Below are positions 1 to 8,634 of a stretch of 64,000 nt of DNA, piece by piece. This stretch comes from M0027 sp021713415 (GTDB lineage: Bacteria > Pseudomonadota > Gammaproteobacteria > Francisellales > Francisellaceae). The translations under genes were made by a program, and so were the position numbers. The stretch's first letter is position 1. Every line of letters starts with the position of its first letter. The stretch is taken from the NCBI GenBank assembly GCA_021713415.1, contig JAKJJQ010000006.1, positions 25,975 to 89,974 of the forward strand. Reading direction: 5' to 3'. The notes below the pieces were generated by a model, which worked only from the letters and a program-made list of their open reading frames with translations, did no database searches and was not told where the DNA came from.

Positions 1-36
1 TGAATTATCATCTTATCAACAAACCAGGAGAACTTT

Positions 37-329
37 ATGACAACTAGAAAACGTCATTCTTATGATGCTGAATTTAAACGTAATGCAGCATCGTTATATG
101 TTAATGGTAAAAAAGCTTATCAGAATTAACAAAGCAATTAGGAGTAGCAGAATCAACTTTATACAACTGGGTTAGTGAGTATCGTCAACGAGGAGATGAA
201 AGCTTTAAACCCAAAGAACTCTCGGCACAAGAAAAAGAATTATTTACGCTAAGAAAGCAATTAGCTGATGTTAGCATGGAGCGTGATATATTAAAAAAGG
301 CGTTAACCATTTTCTCAAAGAAAAAGTAA
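37..329 (+). pseudogene. IS3 orfA, frameshifted
   Basis: Starts ATG at 37 after an AGGAG site. The first 30 codons read MTTRKRHSYDAEFKRNAASL and then reach a premature TAA at about 127-129. From about 122 a different frame continues the family sequence (ELTKQLGVAESTLYNW, then ERDILKKAL) to a stop at 327-329. This is the helix-turn-helix plus leucine-zipper protein of IS3 elements, which binds the terminal repeats. The break lies near 119-124, just after a run of A residues, so a small indel is the likely cause. A sequencing error cannot be excluded from one read of the sequence. Confidence 0.75.
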
Positions 330-358
330 AAAGAGCCGAGCTTTATGAATTTATTGAT

Positions 359-1240
359 TTGTATCGGCGAGATTTCTCAATTGAGAGAATGGCAAAGATT
401 TTTGGTGTTAGCCGTAGCGCTTACTATCAGTACAGTCGTGGTAACTTGTCTAAGAAAGAGATAATAAATAGCCAGTTACGCCCTCTGTTAATCAAAGCAT
501 TCATAAACTCAAAGGGAGAATATGGCACAAGGCGGTTACAACTTTTACTTAGACGACTAGATATCTATGTCGGTCGTAAACGTATTGCTAAGCTAATGAA
601 AGAATTGGGGCTTTATGCTAAAGCAAGAAGAAAGTTTAAGGTAACCACCAATCAAAGTAAAAGACCTTATTATGTTGCACCTAATTTGTTAAAACAAAAA
701 TTCATGGTAGAAGCTCCTAATGAGGTATGGGTGAGTGATATCACTTATGTACCAACTAATGAAGGATGGTTATATGTAGCAACTGTTGTTGACTTATTTT
801 CAAGGAAAGTTGTTGGCTTGGCTATGAGTCAGCGTATTACAGCTGATTTAGTTTTAAGGGCAGTTAATCAAGCAGTTAAAAGGCGACAGCCTGATTCAGG
901 GTTGATATTACACTCTGATAGGGGCTCTCAATATACAAGCCGAGTTTATCATCAATTAACTAAAAAGCACCGAATTAGATTAAGCATGAGTAGTACGGGT
1001 AACTGCTATGACAATGCTGTAGCTGAAAGTTTTTTCCATACTTTGAAATTAGCAGTTGTACATGACCAGAAATACCAAACTAGGAATCAAGCAATGCGCT
1101 GTATCTTTGAATATGTTGAAGTTTTTTATAACCGCCAAAGGATGCACTCAACGTTAAACTATTTATCACCAGAGGAGTTTGAAAGAAATTATTTTAATCA
1201 ACCACAATATCCCATAGCCAAGTGTCTAGTAAAAGGTTGA
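359..1240 (+). CDS. IS3-family transposase OrfB (DDE integrase)
   Basis: The catalytic half of an IS3 transposase. Visible features are an N-terminal HTH_21-like segment (FGVSRSAYYQYSRGN) and an rve integrase core with the DDE residues in their usual settings: D in VWVSDITYV, D in LILHSDRGSQYTS and E in DNAVAESFFHTLK. The open frame extends upstream of 359 without a stop and meets orfA at the AAAAAG run (321-326). A -1 slip there would read on into this frame, the normal way IS3 elements make the OrfAB fusion. The TTG at 359 is therefore only the first formal start codon, not a likely initiation site. The catalytic core looks intact although orfA is damaged. Confidence 0.85.
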   Translation: MYRRDFSIERMAKIFGVSRSAYYQYSRGNLSKKEIINSQLRPLLIKAFINSKGEYGTRRLQLLLRRLDIYVGRKRIAKLMKELGLYAKARRKFKVTTNQSKRPYYVAPNLLKQKFMVEAPNEVWVSDITYVPTNEGWLYVATVVDLFSRKVVGLAMSQRITADLVLRAVNQAVKRRQPDSGLILHSDRGSQYTSRVYHQLTKKHRIRLSMSSTGNCYDNAVAESFFHTLKLAVVHDQKYQTRNQAMRCIFEYVEVFYNRQRMHSTLNYLSPEEFERNYFNQPQYPIAKCLVKG

Positions 1241-1420
1241 CAGATCATTTAGTAGAAAGGGCTTTAGAATCAGAGATGGATAATCATTTAGGCTATGAAA
1301 AATATGATCGATCAGAGAATTCAAATAGTCGAAATGGTTATAGTCAGAAAAAGCTACTTACAGAGAATGGTGAGTTAAAACTAGATATTCCTAGAGTAGG
1401 AAAATATATTTACACAGTTA
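1234..1420 (+). pseudogene. IS256-family (Mutator) transposase fragment
   Basis: A short open frame whose codons from about 1237 read LTDHLVERALESEMDNHLGY, followed by NSRNGYSQKKL and ELKLDIPR. These are the conserved N-proximal motifs of IS256-family transposases (ERALEAEMxxHLGYEK, SRNGY). The three catalytic acidic motifs are all absent, since the match ends at LDIPR near 1395. The left side is fused to the IS3 end and the right side runs into AT-rich sequence (AAATATATTTACACAGTTAT) that may be the terminal repeat of the same element. This would be an internally deleted, inactive remnant of about 60 codons. Confidence 0.75.
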
Positions 1421-1421
1421 T

Positions 1422-2393
1422 CTAAAGAGACTCCTGAGGAGGTTCATCATATGATAACCATGGACATTGGCTATTACCAGATTTAACACTTTGGCAAGCA
1501 AAAACAATTTGCTTATCATCAATTATTGTATAACCAATTTCACTATTATCACATACTATATCTTTCACTTTTGATTTAAGATTACCATCGGTATACAGTA
1601 CGATATGACAACTGGATTGAGAGCGTTCCGGAAAAACTCTAATAACATTATTTTCCTTAGCAGAATCACATGATAAATATAATTGCCCGTCATTAACAAA
1701 ATCAAGATCGAGACCTGCATCTTCCAATAATTTCGCATTCATCACACGTTTTCCACAAGCATACAAATTTAGATGCCCTAACCCTAAAGACTTTATATCA
1801 TAGTCAAATGGTGGAGGCTGATAAGTATTAATATAAATTGTAGCGACTGCATAACCAGCTTCTTTATTAGTCTCACAATTTTCAATACAAGCCTGACCAC
1901 GAAAACATGTTGGCTTTCCACATACTTTGTCTTCTTTTGGATCACCCCATATGTATTCACCCCCACGCCCTTTTGGAGCAGAATACTCTAAAGAAAAATA
2001 CTCAGGGTATGGTCCATTCTGATAGAAATTAGCATTTAAAGTATCACCATTATCTCTTGAATATTTATCAACATTGAAATATACCTGAAAAGAAAAGCCA
2101 TTAGTATTTGAAAAATCTATGCTACCTGATGCTCTTGTATTTCCACCCTTTGAGCCATCACTATTAAATCCAAAAAGCATTGTATCTCCACTTCTTAAAA
2201 TATTTGTACTTGCATGAAGTATTGACTCAATTTTTGAGAAAACATACTCACTAGAATCTTGCGTACTAATCTGACCAACATCAAAACTCATATTAGTATT
2301 ATTCACAACCCTTAGTATATAATCTGGTTCTCCATATAGAGCTGTTATAGATAAAAAACTTATAAAAACAAAATTTATGATTCTTATTTTCAT
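1422..2393 (-). CDS. hypothetical exported protein next to dotA
   Basis: 323 aa. The N-terminus has a Sec-type signal peptide (basic MKIR, a hydrophobic stretch, then ALYGEP), so export across the inner membrane is likely. The mature part is rich in Asn, Ser, Gly and aromatic residues, which suggests beta structure, and contains at least ten Cys after about residue 155 (VCGKPTCFRGQACIENCE; LYACGK; LSCDS; SSCH), consistent with disulphides. I recognise no family. It lies 61 bp downstream of dotA on the same strand and may be cotranscribed with it. Its stop codon lies at the edge of the IS256 fragment, so the C-terminus may have been altered by the insertion. A role in secretion or as a surface or secreted protein is only inferred from position and signal. 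Confidence 0.6.
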   Translation of the reverse strand: MKIRIINFVFISFLSITALYGEPDYILRVVNNTNMSFDVGQISTQDSSEYVFSKIESILHASTNILRSGDTMLFGFNSDGSKGGNTRASGSIDFSNTNGFSFQVYFNVDKYSRDNGDTLNANFYQNGPYPEYFSLEYSAPKGRGGEYIWGDPKEDKVCGKPTCFRGQACIENCETNKEAGYAVATIYINTYQPPPFDYDIKSLGLGHLNLYACGKRVMNAKLLEDAGLDLDFVNDGQLYLSCDSAKENNVIRVFPERSQSSCHIVLYTDGNLKSKVKDIVCDNSEIGYTIIDDKQIVFACQSVKSGNSQCPWLSYDEPPQESL

Positions 2394-2454
2394 TTAATTA
2401 CATCCCCTAAAAAATACAAATTACAATTCAAAGTTTATATTACAAAACTTCAAG

Positions 2455-5400
2455 CTAAATCATTATTGTCTTACCTATTTCTTGAGCTGTATTAGAAGTA
2501 TCTTTAGCAATAGCACTATTACGTTCTGAAGTTGCTTTTGATACATCCATAGTACCCTGATTATGCGATTGCGTATAGGATTTCTCAGCTTCAATTCCTT
2601 GTGTAAGTGACTGGCCACCTGCCTGAGCTGCGCCTTGAGCATATTGTGTCCCAGCACTTTTAAACTCTTGAATTTCGGCTTCACCAGTACGCTCACTACG
2701 TGTATTACCTATCCATTGCAAGACTTTATCTGGAAGTACATATATCAAAGAGAAGCATTTCATAAATGCCATGGTAATAAACGTGGCATAAAGAAAAATA
2801 ATCATACATGTAAATGTACCTCTAGCATAGGTTCCAGCATCTGTTCCATTTGAAGCTGGCATTAAATTTAATAATGAATCAACTACAGCATGAAAACCCG
2901 CAGCAGAATAATCAATTATGATATAAGTTAAACCAATAGCACATATCATGCCAACAATCATAAATGCTGGCCTTAATACTAAGTTCATAGCAATTTGAAT
3001 CGCTGGTTCTGACTTACCAAAAACTTCATGACCTTCAGGATAAATTAAACCAAGCGCAACAAATGGGGCAGCCACCATAGCTTCAATAACTAACAATAAC
3101 CAGGCTGTTTTACCTGCCCAGAATAAAATATAAGGTGTTAATGGTATGATTAAAGAGAAGGTTATAGCAATACTAAATATTGAAGATAATACAAATAAAA
3201 CTAATGGTAGCCAAATTAAACTTAACGAAAATGTAGCTAATTTCATGGTTACATCAAACATTACTTCTGCATACTCAAGATTAGTTTGAGCTTGAAAAGT
3301 ACCTTGCCATAAAGGAAGTATTGCACCACCAATACCATATCCAAGTGCATTACCTTCAGCATTACTTGTCTTTGCTTCTGCATAATCTTGAATCTTTTCT
3401 AGTTCAGATTGAGCATGAGAAAAAACACCAAGCATGCTATTAATACTTCCTTCAAGTAATGACATGCCAACGGCCTGTACATTTTGAATCATACTAAAAT
3501 TTTTAGCTGCAAAATCATCTGTACCAACTTTAGTTGTATGATCAGGTACTTCTCCAATATGATAAATAGAATAAAGCATTGTACCAGGTTCAGCTGAACT
3601 TGTATTAGTACCCAATTTATCAAATATAGTTGTTAATAGTTGTTTAGCTGGGTCTGTTACCCTCTTTGTATCAACACTAGATTTATCTAAACCAAAATGA
3701 ACGTTATTATTATTAAAAAACTCAAGTAAATTAATCACTGGCATAATTATTTTTTTTATTAAAATATCATTACTAATACCGGCATCTCTAGCAGCATTAG
3801 CTATAGAGTAAATAATATATAGATATTTTGTATATTGAAACTTCATACCATCAACTAATAAAAAATCAACTTTTTTTCTCAAATCTTTGTTATTATTACC
3901 TGATTCACTAAGAATTAAATTAAATAGATCTCGCATTGACTCCATTGATGTTGTAAACGAACCTATATTATTTAATTCATCTTCATTAGTTAAATTTATT
4001 TTAGCAGTTGCCTTATGGTCTTTTGGTTTATCAAATGAGATTTTTATATTATCTTCATTAAGCTCATATTTTTTAAGCAAATCTTTAATGTTATGATCTT
4101 TCCTAGTATAATTTATATTAATTTTTGAGTAATTTATAGGAAGTGATCTTTTACCAGAAACATTATTAGCTGCTTCGGAAAACTTAGCAAAATTAACGTA
4201 TAAATTTTGTAAATTTTTAGACAACGTATTATCAAAGTCTAAATATAATTCATCTGCATACCACCAGCCATAATTTTTAGCTTTAAAACAAATATCATTT
4301 TCTTCTAAATAATCATCATCATTCTTTGTTTGATTATCACTACACCGACCAGAAATGGTAGCTGATTTTGATTCTAACCAATGAATAATATCAGTAGCTG
4401 TGCCTTCCATTGCCATATCTGAATATGACTTTAGTGCATTATAATTTTCAACTAAATTTACAGTTAAATATGATGGCTTATGATTTCCATAATCAATTGG
4501 TTTGATCTGTGAGTCTGCTGATGGTGGGCTTGGGTCTGATACTGGGGTATCTAAACTATATTTACTTATAATTTCATTAATATGATTTTTATTTGGTTGA
4601 TCTATCATCTGATTAAGAGTTAAATTACCTATCCAATCAGCTGTATTTAATTGATACTGAACATAAGTATCACCATTGATCTTTGATAAATAAGGTAAAC
4701 CTTGCCCTAATGCACCCGCATAATTCTCAAATGGGAATTTACCATTATTCTCTGCTTGTGCCAGTTTTTTATAATAAGCTTTAACAAAGCTGCTACTAAT
4801 TCTGGTATTAAACTTCATTTGACACATAACTCTATTTTCAGATGTTAACAAACATGGCATATCAACATCTGAAGGTGAAGGCGGTCCAGCAGGCCTAACA
4901 AACTCTCCATCAGCTATTAAATCGGTTGTAAGGTTACTCAGCATATAGGTAGCAAGAAAATTCTTAATATTGCTTGAAACTTCAGTACTCACAACTGGTG
5001 GTATCTTATTCTCAACAACATCACTAACTATATTGCTCCATAGATAATCTGCAAATGAGACTCCTGCTAAAACAAGATAAAGAATTAAATATTGGGCAAT
5101 ACAGTAACCTGTTTTAAATGGAATAGCAGCAAGTGTTCCAAATATAGCTCTAAGTGAAATCCAATGGCCACTCCATTGTTTACCTAAAAACTGGCCATCC
5201 CTTGCTGTATTAATTGTACCAACAATTATAATAAAAGCATAAAGAATAAAGGCAATAGCCAATAATCCACTATTAAAACTTTTAAATAATGAACTAAATA
5301 ATGACAATGGTTCTGAATGACTTAACATATTATGAATATTAACACCAAAGATAGATTGTAGAATATCTTGTGACCTATCTGTAGATGACCCTTGAGCTGA

Positions 5401-5481
5401 CTGAGAATGAGTCTCTAATAGCCATGCATTATCAGCTATTTTTTCCCATAATGAACTGAAAAAATTATTTTCTGAACCCAT
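2455..5481 (-). CDS. dotA: DotA, inner-membrane protein of the Dot/Icm type IVB secretion system
   Basis: 1008 aa, close to the length of Legionella DotA (about 1050). Polytopic: two hydrophobic segments near residues 68-90 and 112-145 (LAIAFILYAFIIIVGTINTA, then GTLAAIPFKTGYCIAQYLIL), a large polar, presumably periplasmic, region to about residue 730, then a C-terminal cluster of membrane segments to about 930. The tail is Gln/Ala/Thr-rich and hydrophilic. The motif around GQFLGKQWSGHWISLRAIFG is typical of DotA/TraY. DotA is required for effector export and is itself released in Legionella. Here it stands without other dot/icm genes in view. A hypothetical exported gene follows 61 bp downstream. 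The ATG start follows an AGAG-rich leader. Confidence 0.9.
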   Translation of the reverse strand: MGSENNFFSSLWEKIADNAWLLETHSQSAQGSSTDRSQDILQSIFGVNIHNMLSHSEPLSLFSSLFKSFNSGLLAIAFILYAFIIIVGTINTARDGQFLGKQWSGHWISLRAIFGTLAAIPFKTGYCIAQYLILYLVLAGVSFADYLWSNIVSDVVENKIPPVVSTEVSSNIKNFLATYMLSNLTTDLIADGEFVRPAGPPSPSDVDMPCLLTSENRVMCQMKFNTRISSSFVKAYYKKLAQAENNGKFPFENYAGALGQGLPYLSKINGDTYVQYQLNTADWIGNLTLNQMIDQPNKNHINEIISKYSLDTPVSDPSPPSADSQIKPIDYGNHKPSYLTVNLVENYNALKSYSDMAMEGTATDIIHWLESKSATISGRCSDNQTKNDDDYLEENDICFKAKNYGWWYADELYLDFDNTLSKNLQNLYVNFAKFSEAANNVSGKRSLPINYSKININYTRKDHNIKDLLKKYELNEDNIKISFDKPKDHKATAKINLTNEDELNNIGSFTTSMESMRDLFNLILSESGNNNKDLRKKVDFLLVDGMKFQYTKYLYIIYSIANAARDAGISNDILIKKIIMPVINLLEFFNNNNVHFGLDKSSVDTKRVTDPAKQLLTTIFDKLGTNTSSAEPGTMLYSIYHIGEVPDHTTKVGTDDFAAKNFSMIQNVQAVGMSLLEGSINSMLGVFSHAQSELEKIQDYAEAKTSNAEGNALGYGIGGAILPLWQGTFQAQTNLEYAEVMFDVTMKLATFSLSLIWLPLVLFVLSSIFSIAITFSLIIPLTPYILFWAGKTAWLLLVIEAMVAAPFVALGLIYPEGHEVFGKSEPAIQIAMNLVLRPAFMIVGMICAIGLTYIIIDYSAAGFHAVVDSLLNLMPASNGTDAGTYARGTFTCMIIFLYATFITMAFMKCFSLIYVLPDKVLQWIGNTRSERTGEAEIQEFKSAGTQYAQGAAQAGGQSLTQGIEAEKSYTQSHNQGTMDVSKATSERNSAIAKDTSNTAQEIGKTIMI

Positions 5482-5651
5482 ATTCTACATCTCTCTAGTC
5501 AACTTAATATAATTATACTACATTAAATATACTATATAATATATTATGATGAGTTTCAAATATAATTTACACATATAATAAATAAAAAATGATTAACATC
5601 TTATAAAATATTATATTTAATAGAGAATTTACTTCAGAATCAAACTACTTC

Positions 5652-5666
5652 GCCACTCATAGTGGC
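5652..5666. repeat. small perfect inverted repeat between dotA and cdsA
   Basis: GCCACT-CAT-AGTGGC: a 6-bp stem with a 3-base loop in the gap (5482-5721) between dotA and the cdsA stop. No T-run follows on either strand, so it is a weak terminator candidate. It lies about 56 bp past the cdsA stop and could stabilise the 3' end of that transcript. The rest of the gap is AT-rich and shows no gene. Confidence 0.35.
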
Positions 5667-5721
5667 AAACATTATCTATTTAGCTTTATAGCACATGCTA
5701 GGACTACTTTGACAATATCTT

Positions 5722-6531
5722 TTAAATACTAAACCCAAACAAATTAGCACAAAAAACAAATAACGGTAATGCAACAAACAAGCTATCTAGGCGATCTAGT
5801 AATCCACCATGGCCTGGTAGAATATTACCACTGTCTTTAATGCCTACTTCACGCTTAATCATGCTTTCAAATAAATCGCCAAATAAGGCAAAAAATACAA
5901 CTAAAACACCAAGTACAATTAATAAGAAATATTCCATTACACTATCAAAGCGTAATGCTAATGCAAAAATCACACTGCCAATAACACTAAAAAAGATTCC
6001 ACCAGCGAGCCCTTCCCAAGTCTTTTTAGGACTAATTACAGGCGCTAATTTATGCTTACCACAGAAACGACCAACAAAATAAGCACCACTATCTGCTAAA
6101 GCAACCGCTAGGATAACAAAAATCAAAAACAATGAATTATCTCTTTTTAAAATAATAATTGCCACCCACGCTGGTAAAATAACTAAAAACCCCATAAAAA
6201 ATTTAGCAACAACATGGATTTTTTTAATAACGCCCGCAGAATAAAGCCGAATAATGATTAATGCAACTAGCCACCATAAAACAGATACTGCTAATATTAT
6301 TTGATGTGACTGTGGATACATCCAAATTAAATAAGCAAAAATCAAAGTCAGTACAACATAGGCCACTCGTTTATACCAAGCTTTAGCACTTAAAAACGCC
6401 GTTACCCACTCCAATGAAACTAATAATAAAACAATACAAATTACAATCCCAAATACATGTAAAGAAAAACTTAAAATTGCCCACAGTGCTAATATTGCTA
6501 ATACAACACCGGTAATAATCCGTTCTTTCAC
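5722..6531 (-). CDS. cdsA: phosphatidate cytidylyltransferase (CDP-diglyceride synthase)
   Basis: 269 aa polytopic inner-membrane enzyme that makes CDP-diacylglycerol from CTP and phosphatidic acid, the branch point to phosphatidylethanolamine, phosphatidylglycerol and cardiolipin. The C-terminal CDP-diglyceride synthetase signature is intact (SMIKREVGIKDS, then LPGHGGLLDRLDS). Several hydrophobic segments precede it. Translation starts at GTG (6531), 5 bases after a GAGG site. An upstream ATG overlaps it but is followed at once by TGA. It is the last gene of the rpsB-tsf-pyrH-frr-uppS-cdsA run, 34 bp after uppS. Confidence 0.93.
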   Translation of the reverse strand: MKERIITGVVLAILALWAILSFSLHVFGIVICIVLLLVSLEWVTAFLSAKAWYKRVAYVVLTLIFAYLIWMYPQSHQIILAVSVLWWLVALIIIRLYSAGVIKKIHVVAKFFMGFLVILPAWVAIIILKRDNSLFLIFVILAVALADSGAYFVGRFCGKHKLAPVISPKKTWEGLAGGIFFSVIGSVIFALALRFDSVMEYFLLIVLGVLVVFFALFGDLFESMIKREVGIKDSGNILPGHGGLLDRLDSLFVALPLFVFCANLFGFSI

Positions 6532-6565
6532 ATCAACCTCATATATTCTTTCATTAGCAAATCGA

Positions 6566-7333
6566 TTATATTATTTGCTCTGATGTTTTACCAAAACGTC
6601 TTTGTCTGGATACAAATGATTTAATAGCATCATCTAAATCATCTCGAGAAAAATCAGGCCAAAGTACATCACTAAAATACAACTCACTATAAGATAACTG
6701 CCACAGCATAAAATTACTAATGCGCTTTTCACCACTGGTTCTAATAAATAAATCAGGATCAATGACAAAGTTGGTTTGTAATCTCTCTGAAATCATAGCC
6801 TCTGAAATATCATTGATATCATCAATTTTTAACTTCCCTGATTGAATATCATTTACTATTAGTTTAACCGCATCTGTTAAATCCCAACGACCGCTATAAT
6901 CAATTGCAACTTGAAGCTTCAAGCCTGTATTATTAGCTGTTAATGCTTCTGCATCAGCAATTAAAAGTTGTATTTTAGGATCTAATCTTAAGCGATCACC
7001 AATGATTCGAAGATTAACATTATTTTCATTAAGCTTTTTAATCTCTTGCAGTAACATCTTCGTAAATAAGCTCATCAAAGCTGAAACTTCTTCTTTTGGA
7101 CGAGCCCAATTTTCACGACCAAATGCAAATAATGTTAATGCCTCAATTTTAAGTTCACCACAATAGGCTATAATATCGCGTACACGTTTAATCGCTAGTT
7201 TATGACCTACTGTACGAGGCAAGAAGCGCTTCTTTGCCCAGCGACCATTACCATCCATAATAATTGCAATATGCCGAGGCAGCTTTCCATGACTAATTTC
7301 AACTTGATTAGCTGAGTTTTTAAATAAATTCAT
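6566..7333 (-). CDS. uppS: undecaprenyl diphosphate synthase
   Basis: 255 aa cis-prenyltransferase that extends farnesyl diphosphate with isopentenyl diphosphate to C55-PP, the lipid carrier for peptidoglycan and O-antigen precursors. Conserved motifs are present: HIAIIMDGNGRWAK with the catalytic Asp, FAFGRENWARP, and the C-terminal RTSGEKRISNFMLWQLSYSE followed by WPDF. It sits between frr and cdsA, the common gammaproteobacterial order, 11 bp after frr. Confidence 0.95.
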   Translation of the reverse strand: MNLFKNSANQVEISHGKLPRHIAIIMDGNGRWAKKRFLPRTVGHKLAIKRVRDIIAYCGELKIEALTLFAFGRENWARPKEEVSALMSLFTKMLLQEIKKLNENNVNLRIIGDRLRLDPKIQLLIADAEALTANNTGLKLQVAIDYSGRWDLTDAVKLIVNDIQSGKLKIDDINDISEAMISERLQTNFVIDPDLFIRTSGEKRISNFMLWQLSYSELYFSDVLWPDFSRDDLDDAIKSFVSRQRRFGKTSEQII

Positions 7334-7344
7334 GAAAAATTAGA

Positions 7345-7902
7345 CTATATAGACATTAAGTCTTTTTCTTTCTGTTCTGATAAGTTATCAACTTCCGCAA
7401 CCAACTTATCTGTAATTTTTTGTACTGACTCTTCTGCCTTGTGTGCCTGATCTTCAGTAACTTCTTTTTCCTTTAATAAATCTTTGATCATAGAGTTAGC
7501 ATCACGTCTAACATTTCTAATCGCAATACGACCTTTTTCCGCTTCATTACGAACAAGCTTTGTCATCTCACGACGACGCTCTTCTGTTAGTGGCGGTAAA
7601 GGTATACGCAACGTATCACCTAAATTGACTGGGTTTAGTCCTAAATCAGAACTAATAATTGCCTTCTCTACTTGGCCAATAATGCCCTTTTCCCAAGGCG
7701 TAACACTTAAGGTACGCGCATCTAAAATATTGACATTAGCTAATTGATTTAGCGGTGTAGCAGCGCCATAATACTCAACTGATACATGTGCTAATAAGTC
7801 AGGATGCGCTCTTCCTGTTTTAATTTTTGCTAAATCTTGCTTAAGTACTTCTATACTCTTAGCCATACGTGACTCTGCGTCATTTAATATATCTTCAACC
7901 AT
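7345..7902 (-). CDS. frr: ribosome recycling factor
   Basis: 185 aa, the usual length. RRF splits the post-termination ribosome together with EF-G. Conserved stretches visible are KIKTGRAHPDLL near the N-terminus, DARTLSVTPWEKG and the RIPLPPLTEERRREMTKLV block that links the two domains, and the C-terminal helix ending EKEKDLMSI-like. It follows pyrH by 6 bp, so translation is probably coupled in the operon. Confidence 0.96.
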   Translation of the reverse strand: MVEDILNDAESRMAKSIEVLKQDLAKIKTGRAHPDLLAHVSVEYYGAATPLNQLANVNILDARTLSVTPWEKGIIGQVEKAIISSDLGLNPVNLGDTLRIPLPPLTEERRREMTKLVRNEAEKGRIAIRNVRRDANSMIKDLLKEKEVTEDQAHKAEESVQKITDKLVAEVDNLSEQKEKDLMSI

Positions 7903-7908
7903 TATGAA

Positions 7909-8628
7909 CTACTCCCTAATGACCCACGTACCTTCAGATTCACCTAAAAGTACCTGATTTAATCCACCATTTTTAAATAAATCAAATACACAAATTGCAA
8001 TGTTATAATCTCTACATTGAGCAAATGCGCCAAGATCCATTACTTTCAATTCTTTTTTTAATACTTCATCAAAAGTTATTGTTTGATAACGCTTTGCATC
8101 TGGATAAATATTTGGATCCTTATCATATACGCCATCTACTGTCGTTGCTTTTAATAATGCATCCGCTTGAATTTCTATAGCACGTAAACTTGCTGTAGAA
8201 TCAGTTGTTACAAAAGGATTACCTGTGCCACCAGCATAGATAACAACATAACCTTCATTGAGTAATGTTCTAGCTTTTTGAATATTTGATGTTTCAAGCA
8301 CACCATCAACTGAACGTGCTGATAATACATAAGCTTTTTGACCTAATGATAATAAACCATCTCTAAGTGCTAAAGCATTAATCATTGTTGCAAGCATTCC
8401 CATTTGATCAGCTGTGGCTCGATCAATGACATTACCACAGTTTAACTGTGAGCCACGAATATAATTACCACCACCAATAACAACGGCCACTTGTACTTGA
8501 GACTTAATTACTTGAATAATTGAATTTGAGATAGAAACGACTGCTTTAGGTGAAATACCTAAAGCATCCTTTTCTGAAAGCGACTCTCCACTTAATTTAA
8601 GTAAAACTCGCTTATATGATATGGTCAT
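7909..8628 (-). CDS. pyrH: uridylate kinase (UMP kinase)
   Basis: 239 aa member of the amino-acid kinase family that phosphorylates UMP to UDP. Seen in sequence: KRVLLKLSGESL at the N-terminus (ATP/phosphate loop), VVIGGGNYIRG, DRATADQMGMLATMINALAL (subunit and substrate contact), GGTGNPFVTTDSTASLRA, and ADALLKATTVDGVYDKDP. It follows tsf by 6 bp. Bacterial PyrH is a hexamer regulated by GTP and UTP; nothing here departs from the family. Confidence 0.96.
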   Translation of the reverse strand: MTISYKRVLLKLSGESLSEKDALGISPKAVVSISNSIIQVIKSQVQVAVVIGGGNYIRGSQLNCGNVIDRATADQMGMLATMINALALRDGLLSLGQKAYVLSARSVDGVLETSNIQKARTLLNEGYVVIYAGGTGNPFVTTDSTASLRAIEIQADALLKATTVDGVYDKDPNIYPDAKRYQTITFDEVLKKELKVMDLGAFAQCRDYNIAICVFDLFKNGGLNQVLLGESEGTWVIRE

Positions 8629-8634
8629 AATAGA

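Larger units (their letters stand above)
1..1242 (+). mobile_element. IS3-family insertion sequence, left end cut by window start
   Basis: The stretch holds the two overlapping frames of an IS3-type element: a small helix-turn-helix orfA (37-329) and a DDE integrase-type orfB (from about 326 to 1240). The right end is probably close to the orfB stop, because IS3 elements end in CA and a CA sits at 1241-1242, directly before sequence that already reads as an IS256-type transposase. The left terminal repeat is not recognisable and may lie before base 1. OrfA carries a frameshift, so this copy is probably immobile unless complemented. Ends are inferred; the element identity is clear. Confidence 0.8.

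Noticed and set aside
2475..2853. Open frames antisense to or out of frame with dotA
   Set aside because: They are shadows: dotA is continuous here, and the frames have no ribosome sites or protein-like motifs.
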